NCBI GenBank assembly: GCA_945859605.1
Contig: OX243816.1
Coordinates: forward strand, 34,593,107-34,657,106
Direction of reading: 5' to 3'
Origin: Lumbricus rubellus
Lineage: Eukaryota > Annelida > Clitellata > Crassiclitellata > Lumbricidae
Length of the DNA stretch: 64,000 bases
Each line of letters begins with the position of its first letter. Position 1 is the stretch's first letter. This document shows positions 43,096 through 53,950 of the stretch, piece by piece. The position numbers and the translations under genes were made by a program. The notes under the pieces were generated by a model that had not been told where the DNA came from, did not search any database, and worked only from the letters and a program-made list of their open reading frames with translations.

Positions 43096-43554
43096 GACAG
43101 ACGGCAGCCCACCATTTGCACACGCACAGTAATGTTCTACTAGATCATAACGAGGAGATGCATCTCCATTTTTAGATGCAGGTCAACCGTTTCTGAGCCA
43201 CCATAGAGAGACTTCACGGTTGAAAATAACAATCCCAACAGCAGCAGCAGCATTATCAACAACAACAACAACAACAGCTTCCAAGGTCATTAATCGCTTA
43301 CCCCATCAGCCGAGCAGCGTCATCCATTGTCGTAGGAGGGATTCCATGCTCGTGGAAGAATGATGTGCAGAGTAGGAGTGAAGCGACCTAAGAAATGGGA
43401 AGTCTAACTGGACGCGACGAGAATGTTTGGATGGAGTGGATGAATGATGGGTGGCGGAGGAGAGGGATTGAGGTAGAGGGAAATAGAAAGGTGGATAGAT
43501 GCAGTGGATGAATTGACGAAGGGGAGTTGGATGGCCGCATGAGAATGGAAGAAG

Positions 43555-43635
43555 GTGAATATATATTATATATAATTTTATATATATATATAATTTATAT
43601 ATATATTATATATATATTATATATATATATATAGA
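43555..43635. repeat. TA-rich microsatellite
   Basis: TATATATATAATT and TATATTATATAT words over about 80 bp. Confidence 0.8.
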
Positions 43636-43639
43636 CTGG

Positions 43640-44790
43640 TGTAAGAATGGGTGGTGGGTGGCAGCATCGAGACGGTATATTATGAACTTGTCGAAATTAA
43701 AATAATTGGGACGAGCACTTCATTTAATGCTGCTAAAAGACCAATTAATTATTAGCAATATTAAATAATGATTAAGTAATAATGCTAAAATAATTGTTAA
43801 AAATGCATCAATGACACTCAACAGAGGATAAACAATAATAATATTGGCGATGATTTTGATGAGAAAGGTGAAGAAGACTCAGAAGAGAATAGGCCGACAA
43901 GAAACGGGAGAATTTAGGGCCGTTGCACTCAAGCGTCGGAAAACACTTGTATTGTGAAGAAATTCACGCTTGACTGACGACGGCTGACGACGTAAGCATC
44001 GATGCATGAAGGAAATGAAGATGTACGGAGGGACTCTGCCCCGTTGAGACGTTATAGGGACCATGGAACGGAGGAAAGAGGCGGGAAACAGCGAACATTA
44101 AGACAGGATGCTTCAGATACGGAGCCAGGCAGCGCTTCCTACAGATCCACTGTCGAAACTATAATGTAAAGTAATGGAAATGTGATGTGATGCGACACAA
44201 AATGATATTTATATGGGGCCCATGCCCGGAAACAGTCACGATAAAAGCAGTAATACTGAAATTGTGTTTACAGCCTCTTATTTTCAAATACGTGCTCTTT
44301 TGCCTTTTTTAATCTCTGTCTATAGCACCTACGGGTGATGAACCCATGGACATTGATGATGATGATCTGTCTGTAGCAATACATTAGCCTGCATTTGCAA
44401 ACTGTCTTAAAACGCACTTAGGACCTATACACATGATAATAGTTCTCTGAAGATGTAGGGGTCTATAAAATTATGGCAATTGATATAGTGAAGAGCAAAG
44501 TCATTCCTCAGAAGCTGTTGGTTGATGCATGCCAAACCAAATGACCTTGGTAATGGACGCGCTAATTGAAATACGATTCGATGTCATCCATGCAGGAGTG
44601 GAGATAATTTGAGAAGGTCTGACTACGGTAAACTAAGTGCAGATGGGAAGAAAGACACCATGCATGGACATATATACGCTTGTGCATTATCCGCAAATAG
44701 ATTCCTGTAGCAATAGAGAGAGTGAAAAAAGACTGCATGTCAACCGCATATAGGCCTAGCCTCGACTGGAGGCTTAACTCCACCACTGGT
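43640..44790. other. Intergenic, no gene recognised
   Basis: AT-rich with a short GAT run near 44357-44370. No supported feature. Confidence 0.35.
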
Positions 44791-44795
44791 TGATC

Positions 44796-44880
44796 TCTGC
44801 CAGTGCTAGTCCGAAGCCTGGATAAAGGAGGAGGGCGACACTAATCATCTTGGATTATGGCAGTGTCGTTAATCATGTAA
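44796..44880 (+). repeat. SINE family 2 tail fragment
   Basis: GTCCGAAGCCTGGATAAAGG, then GGGCGACACTAATCATCTTG and GGCAGTGTCGTTAA. The second half matches the tail of the SINE at 24004-24183, and the first half matches 30281-30330. The tRNA-like head is missing. Confidence 0.65.
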
Positions 44881-45091
44881 CAAGCTAAACTCATGTCCCT
44901 CATATGCATGTACAATGTTCATGTGTAAATTATGTTCTATTTAACTTTTGAGTTTTTTTTATTTATTTATACAGCCCACTTCTTGGAACTAGCAATAACC
45001 TTAGCATGTATAATTTTCTATTGGTTCCTATTCTAGAAGAAATCTATCATAATATCCGTCCATTCTTTCATCTGCTTACATCTTCCGCATC

Positions 45092-45785
45092 ATGGACTCT
45101 TCTAGGAAACGTTTGCATCTTCTCGACCTCATCGTCTTTTTCCTCTTTATGCTCCCCTTCCTCTTCTCCTATTCCCTTCCTTTACTTCTTCCTCATACTC
45201 ACATTCCTACGCTCCCTTCTTTTCTTCCTTCCCCACTCCTCTTCTTCTTAATCGTTTCCTCCTCATCATCGCTTCCTCTCTTCTCCTTCCTCATTTCCTT
45301 CTGTCAACCCTTCCTACTCTTCCTTCGTCTCCTCTTTTTTGTCCACCTCCTTCTTCTTCTTCTTTTTCTTCTTCCTCCTCTTTCTCCTCTTCTTTCTCCT
45401 TATTCTTTTTCTTCTTCCTCCTCCTTCTCCTCTTCTTTCTCCTCCTCCTTCTTCTCTTCTCCTCTCCTCCTCCTCCTTCTTCTTCTTCCTCCTCCTTCTT
45501 ATCCTCTTCATTCTCCTTCTCCTTCGACTCCTCCTATTCTTCCTCCTCCTTCTTCTCTTCTCCTCTTCTTCTTTCTCCTTCTTCTTCTTCTCCTCTCTTC
45601 CTCCTCCTCCTCCTCCTTCTCCTCTTCTTTCTCCTCCTCCTCCTTCTTCTTTTCTCCTCTTCTCCTCCTCCTCCTCCTTCTTCCTCCTCCTTCTTCTCCT
45701 CTTCCTTCTCCTTCTTCTTCGACTCCTCCTCTTCTTCCTCCTCTTCCTTCTTCTCTCTTCCTTCTCCTCCTCCTCCTCCTCCGCA
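45092..45785. repeat. Long polypyrimidine CTT/CTC tract (~700 bp)
   Basis: The plus strand is nearly all T and C from about 45170, built of CTTCTTCTC and CTCCTCCTC words with an imperfect higher-order duplication (CCTCCTATTC near 45530, CCTCCTCTTC near 45725). Open frames on both strands (poly-Leu/Ser/Phe or poly-Arg/Glu/Lys) are artefacts. Confidence 0.92.
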
Positions 45786-46016
45786 TCACATAGCCAAACA
45801 ACCGCTATAAAACTAAATTGGATCAACTTATGGTCCATATGTCTCTATTATGTCTCCATTCGCCCACACGGAGCTTCCCTTTTGCTCTCCATCCTCACTT
45901 CATTCCGTCTCTCTTTTCGTCTCCCGCTGTCTCTGTTTTTGTATTTCTCTGTCTGTCTGTCTGTCTGTCTGTCAGTCTCTGTCGCTGCATGTAGTCTCTG
46001 TCTGTATATGTCAGTA

Positions 46017-46135
<119 letters not shown>

Positions 46136-46299
46136 CTTTCTGTCTTCTTCACTCCTCTGTTCCTGCGCATCTGTTTTCTTTCAGTAGGCCCACATGTATG
46201 CGTCAGTCTGTCTGAATGATACTGCAGCGGTGTACTATGGCAGTGCAATCCACTGTGATTTAGCATGACATGAAATGTGGAGGTGTCTCAGTAAATGAA

Positions 46300-47005
46300 A
46301 ATCTATCTATAATTCTACGCGTCACGCAAAAAGCCGCGGCGGCGGAGAAGGAGAGAAGCTTGACCAGCCAGAGCAGCCATATGAAACCCACTTCACACGA
46401 GAATGAGGTTGCAGGTTGTTTTGATCGGTTTTAGCAACGCCGGAGTTAGAACTGGAGTGGTGAAGCTAAGAAGACAGCAGGGCGCTACAAAATAAGATGT
46501 CACCCTCCCCTCCCCACATCTTCTTTTGAACGGACTATATATAGCACGTTCTCTGCATGTGTGTGTGTGTGTGTGTGAGTGAAATTTAGAAACCTGCGTT
46601 GTTTGCTTCCAAAATGCGGCTAATTTTCTTTTCATCCGATAGAAGCCCCCGCCCCGGAAGTGACCTGCTGGCACCGCGGGGACTTCACTTCCGGTTAGAT
46701 CGCCCGTGATGATCTAAAAAAAGGGTTGGAAACCTGACAGCGTCGTATACGTCGTCTTAGGAAAGACCAAAACCATTAACCTTTTTACGACAGCACGTGT
46801 AAGCCATTTAACTGTTATAGTCTGTATTTACAGCTCATTACACTGTCTTCTGTAAGCATGTTATTAAATGTAGAATATGTGTTTGTATTATACATATTAC
46901 ATATATATACAACTATATAATAGTCTATATATATATCATAGATCTATATTTCAGAGGGTGCGTATACATATGTATATCGCTTGTTTTGTTTGTTTGTATG
47001 TGCAG
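46300..47005. other. Intergenic, no gene recognised
   Basis: Holds a GT run (46556-46578), CCCCCGCCCCGG-rich sequence near 46645 and TA-rich sequence near 46890-46945. No gene. Confidence 0.35.
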
Positions 47006-47007
47006 TT

Positions 47008-47227
47008 GTTATTGCGCCCCTACAAACTAACTACTCAGAGGCGCTTCCGACTACAGCGCGGACACTGCATCGGAGTTTCACGCCGAAGCGCTGAGCAATT
47101 GCGAGTAAAGGACTTGCCCATTAAAGCCCAAGGTCCATACGCGGCGACTCGAGGTGGATTCGAACCTGCAACCCTTCGACTGCAAGGCGACGAACATACC
47201 CACTAAACTTACACCACCGCGCCCCAC
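47008..47227 (-). mobile_element. tRNA-derived SINE with LINE-type tail (near full length)
   Basis: Read on the minus strand: head GGGGCGCGGTGGTGTAAG with B box GGTTCGAATCC, body with GGACCTTGGGC and GCGCTTCGGCGTGAAACT, then CGATGCAGTGTCCGCG, and the tail AGCGCCTCTGAGTAG then GGGGCGCAATA. Same family as 32325 and 50780. Confidence 0.88.
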
Positions 47228-47229
47228 AC

Positions 47230-47660
47230 TATGTATATACATAGTGAGGTGTAAATGGGGAATGATGGACGGGGCAGAGGGCGCGGACACAGCCGGAGTT
47301 GCGGATAAAAGTAGTTTTACGACAGAGCTGTTGACACAATTAGTCGTCTGCATGGGACCGTCGTCATGATATCTCTCCTCAAAGCTGGCGCCAACTAGCG
47401 GTGGCCGACGGTGGAAAATGGCTCTTCCCTCCTATCCCTCCCTCTTTCCATCCATCGGCCGCCATTTGCGATTCTTGTGGGAGAACGGAGGCGGAGGCCG
47501 TTCGTGCGGAGGATGTTTGTTAGACCGATTTGCGGAGACACCGACTGCTGATAACTGCGCGGAGGAAAGTAGTTCTGCTGCACGTGAGCGCGGAATGATA
47601 CACTGTCCAATCGATGTGGGGGCAATGCAGCAGCGTCTGATAGAATGATCTATTGTGTTC
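47230..47660. other. CpG-rich stretch, possible promoter or exon, unassigned
   Basis: GC- and CpG-richer than its flanks, with frames of 76 codons on both strands. No recognisable protein family and no consistent splice sites. Recorded because the composition differs from the neighbouring DNA. Confidence 0.2.
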
Positions 47661-47875
47661 ATCGCAATTGTGTTGTCTTGTATTATAATTATAGTATGGC
47701 ATTGTGTGGTTTTGCGTCGTATTTCTTGCATTGTTCTTTTACTGCTAATGGCATTGTTCTGTGATTTTGTTGTTGTTCTGTGTTGAATTGCGTTGTTTGG
47801 ATTATTGTTCTGTGCATAGGCCTATTGTATCTTGCCTTATTGTTACGTGCTGCAATATGTTACACAGTTACACTT

Positions 47876-47940
47876 CATTTATTGCATTGCACTGTTTCTA
47901 TTGTATGGAGTTGTATAGAAACAGTGCAATGCAATAAATG
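47876..47940. repeat. Perfect 25-bp inverted repeat, 15-base loop
   Basis: Arms 47876-47900 and 47916-47940 are exact reverse complements (CATTTATTGCATTGC... and its mirror). The 65-nt hairpin has pre-miRNA size, but the stem is perfect and no known miRNA was recognised. The word TGGAGTTGTA occurs in the loop and again just after the right arm. Confidence 0.85.
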
Positions 47941-48290
47941 GAGTTGTATTGTATTGCAATGCAGGAAGATGCTTTGTTCAGTGTGCATAATGCAGACACA
48001 GATTTTCAGGCCGGGATGTGTGCTATTTGGGTGCCCCTCTTTCCCTATGTGGCATGTGCGGCGCCATGGTGCCATTGCATTCGGCGTATATTCTGGTAAA
48101 CATCTGCCTAAGGCTTCTCCACTTAATTAGTAGAGATATTACCCAAAGGGTTTCCACTCCAACTAATTGAATTCCAGCCTCTTCCAGAAATTTATACTCC
48201 ACTCACCTGCTTAAGAATTCCTACGCTAACCAATCACATCTTTAAGAATTCCCATCCTAGTCACGCTTCACGAATCCCACCGCTAATCTA

Positions 48291-48640
48291 CAGGGTGGGC
48301 CAAAAAACAATCTCATTACATTTTTGCCAATATTTTGCCATAAATAAGAGTGCTGAAATCAAATTTCGCAGAGTTTAAGGTAATTCATATTTGCGCAAAA
48401 CAGTCAAATTTCACCAAAACATAACAAAGGGTAGACTATATTACTTTTAAGGAGTCCATTCTCTGGGTTTTTTGGACGATCCAAAAACATAATGTAACAA
48501 AAAAGGTACAGAAAACGATTTTATTGTGTCATGCAGGTTATCAGATGTAATTAATGACATGACCATTTTGATTGTCGATTACAAAACGATTCTCTTTCAT
48601 ACCATGATTGCGACTTGACGACTGATCCAAAAAAACCATT
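48291..48640. repeat. Possible one-ended Tc1/mariner-type fragment
   Basis: TACAGGGTGGGCCAAAAA resembles the inverted terminus of mariner-type elements next to a TA target. No inverted partner (TTTTTGGCCCACCCTG) was found downstream, so the other end is missing or decayed. The right limit is arbitrary. Confidence 0.35.
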
Positions 48641-48649
48641 ATGGTTAAA

Positions 48650-49115
48650 CTAAAGACCAGAATGGACCACACTCACTTCCGCTGGTGCACCGTCAAACTG
48701 ACCCGATTCCCGCTCTGCGCACAGTCCAGCAGACGACACGCAGCTCTCCAAGAATAATCGATTCGTTTTCTGATCAGACGACGGTCGGCTGATTACAACG
48801 AGACTTCCGCGAGATCTTGTACGAGATCTCGTTTGAATCGTCTGCTGCTGTGGAGAAGGACTAAGAAAGGCGCTAAACAAGTCCAATCGAATCCTAGGAG
48901 TAATTCTTCTGCGCTTTCATAATAATTCATAATAACGATTTCCAATTTAGCGTGCGACGTGCTAACTCCAGTTTATGTGACTGTAACAGATTCTAACGTA
49001 GAAACAACTTTTTCCGCACGGCTCCAAAAAGAAACCCCCCCGCCTTATAAAAGTCTTTATCTGCAATTGCTGTGCTGGATAAATTCGTGAACGTAGTTCA
49101 ATGTATCGATGGCGC
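48650..49115. other. Intergenic, no gene recognised
   Basis: Contains a palindrome-like pair, GCGAGATCTTGTACGAGATC, at about 48809. No gene. Confidence 0.35.
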
Positions 49116-49118
49116 TTA

Positions 49119-49185
49119 ACCCTTTAATGCTGAGATGGTAGTATATGGTATGGGAATTCCTATACCCTCCGGCATTAAAGGGTTG
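49119..49185. mobile_element. Small foldback element (67 bp)
   Basis: AACCCTTTAATGC (49119-49131) and GCATTAAAGGGTT (49173-49185) are exact inverted copies. The centre, GGTATGGGAATTCCTATACC, is itself nearly palindromic. TTAA overlaps the left arm, as for piggyBac-type targets, but is not restored on the right. Confidence 0.6.
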
Positions 49186-49189
49186 GTAA

Positions 49190-50775
49190 TATTATAATAG
49201 ATAAGTAAACCGGTCAGTTACCAAAGGTTTTTTCAACGCGACAGAGAGACCCTTCAGAAATGTTGCGACTGATTAATTACAGCCGTAGCGTTACTGCGTA
49301 ACGTGTAGTTCGCACAAGCGCCTGTTTTTATCCGCTTATAACTTTGTCCTTCACAGCAGTTTATGGAAATGTAAAGAAGCGATAAAGAAATTCCTTAGTT
49401 TATTGTCATCCACACCATTAGCTGGAAATCTCCGTCCGCCTAATCTCCACGAATGGCGAACTGCAGAAGGACGATTACCCAGAACATGTTATGAAATATT
49501 ATCTTCAGTGTTGGCGTCCGAAATCCGTCAACAAACCGCTGCCAAAGAAACTCCCTATTAGTCTTGTTCAGCTCTGTGCTGGTTAATTTTACTTAATGTG
49601 GCCACTGCATTCATCTGTTATAGTCCTTGTAACGGCTGTGTTACTGCGCCATATAAATCGGCGTAATTATTATTATTTATTATTATTATGGATGACACGT
49701 ATTTATACAATGTAGGCCTATAAGTGTCGAATTCCATGGTTAAGGTTTAGTTTGGGCAGTTAGTAGCGACATTACCTAATGCCTTAATTGTATACAAGAA
49801 CATCAGCTCCACATAAGAAGCAAGCAAGCATTAACAACAATGCGTTCATTAAAAACATTTTACCTTTCAGGTAACTTTTGTTTCGGGGGAAGCTGCAAGG
49901 ATGTTAAATGTATTTTTACAAACACAGACATAGCCAAGAGAGTCTGCGGGGGTCATGAAAAGTCAAGAGTCTTTTAAAGGTCATCTTTTCCATGCAAACT
50001 CAAATGCCAAAGCTCTTGAATCAACTGCAATCTTCGCTACCATTCACAAATCCATGATATTATTGCAGCTATCGATTTGGCTTGAAGGCTTTTGTCAGCC
50101 ACACTATAATAATACTCTGATACTCAAAAAGCCTACTAATATAGACTACTACTACTACAAGTCTACAACTATACTACAAACAGACCGCGGATCGGATCTT
50201 GATGCTCATGATCTGGAGCAATATTAAACCCTCTTTAACCGCGAACAAACAATGGCCATAATTTATATATATATATTATATATACATATATATGTGCATT
50301 GTGCAGCCACTGTATATAATGGCCATATGTAATAATAATTTTTATAGTAAATCTAAACAGATGCATGCGACTTTAGATAATCCCTCGGTGCTTTTGAGTT
50401 GTCCGGAAGGCAAAGCACTTACTGAACATACATTGTAGTGGCCTACATCGTAATGCAGAGCTTGAAGCTTTCTTTACAGAGCGTTGCAGAGTAGCAGCAG
50501 TAAAAGCACTTTCAGTAGTAGCTGCAGCAATAATAGCATTAGAGCAACAAGCAAGTAAGTAAGCATTCACTTTAACTCTCAGTTGCAGACCGCATTCTGA
50601 GTTGTAGCAGCAGCATAGTATAATGGTAGTAATGGTAGTAGGCCTATTAATGGTAGGCCCTATTATCAATAGTAGGCCAATCATTATTCAACTATATGCT
50701 AATATTAAAGAAGACCTTTGACCATTGGTTTTTGTAGGAACTGTTGTATTGTAGGGGATGGCACATGCCTCTGAT
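49190..50775. other. Intergenic, no gene recognised
   Basis: AT-rich. A TATATA block lies at 50262-50292 flanked by two ATGGCCAT words, and there are short GTA repeats near 50620-50640. No supported gene. Confidence 0.35.
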
Positions 50776-50779
50776 ACAT

Positions 50780-50985
50780 GAAGCACGGTGGTGTAGTGGT
50801 GGCGTCGTTGCCTTGGAGCCGGAGTTCGAATCCGCCTCGCCGCGTAAGGACCTTGGGCAAGTCCTTTACTCACAATTGTTCAGCGCTTCGGCATGAAACT
50901 ACGATGCAGTGTCCGCTCTGCATTTGGGAGCGCCTCCGATGAGCGAGAGCTTGAAGGGGCGCTATAACAAGTGCACATAAAAACA
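50780..50985 (+). mobile_element. tRNA-derived SINE with LINE-type tail (near full length)
   Basis: Head GAAGCACGGTGGTGTAGTGG with B box AGTTCGAATCC, body CCGCGTAAGGACCTTGGGCA then AGTCCTTTACTCAC and GCGCTTCGGCATGAAACT, and the tail GGGAGCGCCTCCGATGAG then CTTGAAGGGGCGCTATAA. The cleanest plus-strand copy here. Confidence 0.9.
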
Positions 50986-51899
50986 AATAGCTCATAAACA
51001 GTGTTGGCTCAAGACTTTTCCCAACAGAGGCCATGAAGTGGCCGGGAACCTTACGGGGGGGGGGGGGGGGGAAATGGCAGTTGAAAGTAAACTGTTTATA
51101 CCGGAACTCATAATATATTGGACTATAGAAGTTGGGGCCAACCGGGCCACATACTCAGTTTGGGGCACTGGCCCTACGGGCCCCTATAGGACCGACAGTG
51201 CTCATTATATAGACTGTTACAGTGTTACACAGAGTTTAAGCTGCAGAGTGTGTTAACCCATGTATAGTGTGTATACTGTAGTAGGCTACTAGTGTGATAT
51301 AAAGTCCAAGAAAACCAAGGTCATTCAAAGAAAACATCTTAGCTACTTAAAACTGAGACCATCGCTAAAGGAAGAATGGTTTTTGGAATGAGACTCATGG
51401 ATGGAAAAGATATATAAGCAGAAAGTAATCAGTGTAAACGAATCGCATTGCGAATGTATACGAAACTTGATCGCAAACCAAAGCAGTAAACACATTATAA
51501 CTTATAATCTTATATGTTGCTTTCTGATCGGTCTATATAACTTACAATGCTCAACTTGCTCTGCTTTACGTGAGATTTGCCTAACTCGTCTGAAATATGA
51601 GTTGCCCAATAATAATTGTTTATTACGTGCACATGTGGTGTATGTGAATATCTGGTATTTGATAGGATATAGGCCATGGAGTTTTTCCAGGAGATCAGAA
51701 ACTGCATTCACCCTCTTCAACAGCGGCCTGGTTTCTGGTTGTTTCTCTGATCCATTGGATTTTATTTGCAGCCTTGATTTTCCAGTGGATAATAAATCCT
51801 GATTGCGATTCCATTTTAGCGACCTCCGACTGATGATTTTGACGCTGTGGTAAAATAGCGCTAGAGAAGTCTTTAGATTAAGTCAGCTCTGATTAGACA

Positions 51900-52075
51900 G
51901 ATGTGATTATATTAGATTAGATTAGACTAGGTTAGATTAGATTGGATTGTATTAGATTAGACTAATTAGGTTTATTAGGTTAGATTAGATTAGACTATAT
52001 TAGGTTAGATTAGATTAGACTACATTAGGTTAGATTAGATTAGACTACATTAGGTTAGATTAGATTAGATGGGGT
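51900..52075. repeat. TTAGAT-based satellite
   Basis: GATTAGATTAGACTACATTA then GGTTA units repeat at about 30-32 bp in the right half; the left half is less regular. Confidence 0.8.
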
Positions 52076-52079
52076 TGCT

Positions 52080-53400
52080 AATGCATTCGTCTCTTTATAA
52101 TGTTATTGGAATCAATTTGGTAGTTTTCGCAAAAACTATAACAAACTATATCTTACAAACGAAATCGCACGACGAAACATAGGCTGTCGAGCATTCATGT
52201 CATGTCATGTCTAGGCCTTTAGCATAATGTGCAAGTCAATGACAGTGAGTGAGGCAGGAAAGATGAGGATAAGGCAAGAAAGGACAGAAAAGCTGTGGTC
52301 TGGCAAAGTGAAGTCAATAAAAAGAATTGTAAAGGAAAAGCAAAACGATGCACGGCTTTTAAAACGTGCATTAATACACAAAATGTGCGGTTCTAAATGG
52401 ATTTGTGCAGTTGTAGAAGCACATCTGCAGTACAGTTAAAACTATCAAAAAAGGTCATTGTCCTCCGATTGAAAGTATAGTTTACCATGGAGGATGGGAA
52501 AGGAAAAAAGAGGTTGTGCAGTTCTAAAACTCCTTAAAATCAGCCCTGAAACGATGCAAGATAAAGAGCGTTCTGCGAGCAATGATCATGAAAGGTGATG
52601 AAAAACAGGGAATTACAGGTAGGCCCTATACGCTAGATATAGCACGAAAACAGAAGTGGTTTTAATTTAAATTACTCTTCAAATCGAGTGCAGGCAGCTT
52701 GAAATATAATTAAAACTTAAAGTTAATCTCTAGAACAGCCGCTTAGCAAAGCTAATCAGGCAGACACGCGGTGAAGCTGTCATATCCTGAGGTATGCAGC
52801 TGTCGAACAGCGCCGAGTTCAAAGGCGCCGCCATTCCTTTGATCTTGTCGTCACGATGACGTATGATGGGTAGCGTATAGTTCAAAGTAGTTCAAAGCAG
52901 CATCCGTTCTTCACAGTTCTCATTCCGTTCTATGTTATACTGTTCGTGGTTGTCGAAACCAACTGAGAGGTGAAAGGTGAGGTTCGTGTTTATTTATTGT
53001 AGGCCTACAGATTTCCTGGTGAGGATACCATCCGATCGAAAGCCAAGGACGATGAACTGAACGTCCTCCATATATACACTCTCCGTTTGATTCTCATAAA
53101 TAAGACTGCATGCTGAGGGATATATGATAGTATGCAATACACAGCTGTACACAACTACACATCCGGGCAATTTCTGTACCAAAGACACGTGGGATAAACG
53201 CGTGTATATCTTAATGCAGCTTGTTGTACTAAGATATATGTACAATTGTACTAATTTTGGTTTACATGATTGTGAATGCTAGCGTAAACTCTCTGCAGTT
53301 GATGCATTACACGCGGTGCAGCGACTCATTAATTTTGTGGTTCGTTTAGTTATGGTAAATTACTCTTTCAAAAGTTCCGTTTAATAATAAAGATAATGAC
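52080..53400. other. Intergenic, no gene recognised
   Basis: AT-rich. A 70-codon Lys-rich frame at about 52227 has no recognised family. Nothing else is supported. Confidence 0.35.
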
Positions 53401-53402
53401 AT

Positions 53403-53404
53403 GG

Positions 53405-53463
<59 letters not shown>

Positions 53464-53475
53464 TTGATGATGATA
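53403..53475. repeat. GAT trinucleotide microsatellite
   Basis: About 20 perfect GAT units, then a slightly broken end. Confidence 0.95.
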
Positions 53476-53559
53476 GTAGCCTAATTATAATAATAACTTC
53501 AATAACAATGACGATATTAATAACACCAAGCGCATTATTAGTAATAGCCATGGTAAACT

Positions 53560-53950
53560 GCGGACTTCCCCTAAATACCAAATCGGTCAGTGTGGCGACG
53601 GGCCTGCGGCTGGTGGGGTCCCTTCGAAAGCTGCATGCATGGGTTCCCCTACGGAGCCCCGGTGTTGACTGATAGCCACAACGGGCTTTCCTGCGGGCTT
53701 GGTACGCGGATCGTTTGCCTAAAATTATAGCCTCCATGCCTTCTGTGAATGATCCGATCTCTTGGGGTTTGTTCCGCACCGGTTTTTCATCCACAAAGGT
53801 GCCGGTAAGTCTCGCAACGACAGATGGCAGGAAATCAGATGGCCACACTGTGATCCCTATAGACGATGTCTCGTCTGCATCAGACACCTTGGTCGTCCCC
53901 GCTCTATATTCCGGATACCTGCAGTCAAATGACGGGCGCCGCAGCCGAGA
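53560..53950. other. CpG-rich stretch upstream of the LINE, unassigned
   Basis: Open on both strands for about 95-200 codons and CpG-richer than its flanks. It might be decayed LINE ORF1/endonuclease sequence or an unrelated exon. I recognise no motif in either reading. Confidence 0.25.

Noticed and set aside
45314..45838. Arg/Glu/Lys-rich 174-codon frame and Leu/Ser/Phe-rich 233-282 codon frames
   Set aside because: Products of the polypyrimidine tract.
48291..48640. Complete mariner-type MITE
   Set aside because: Only the left terminus is recognisable; no inverted partner was found, so it is listed only as a possible fragment.
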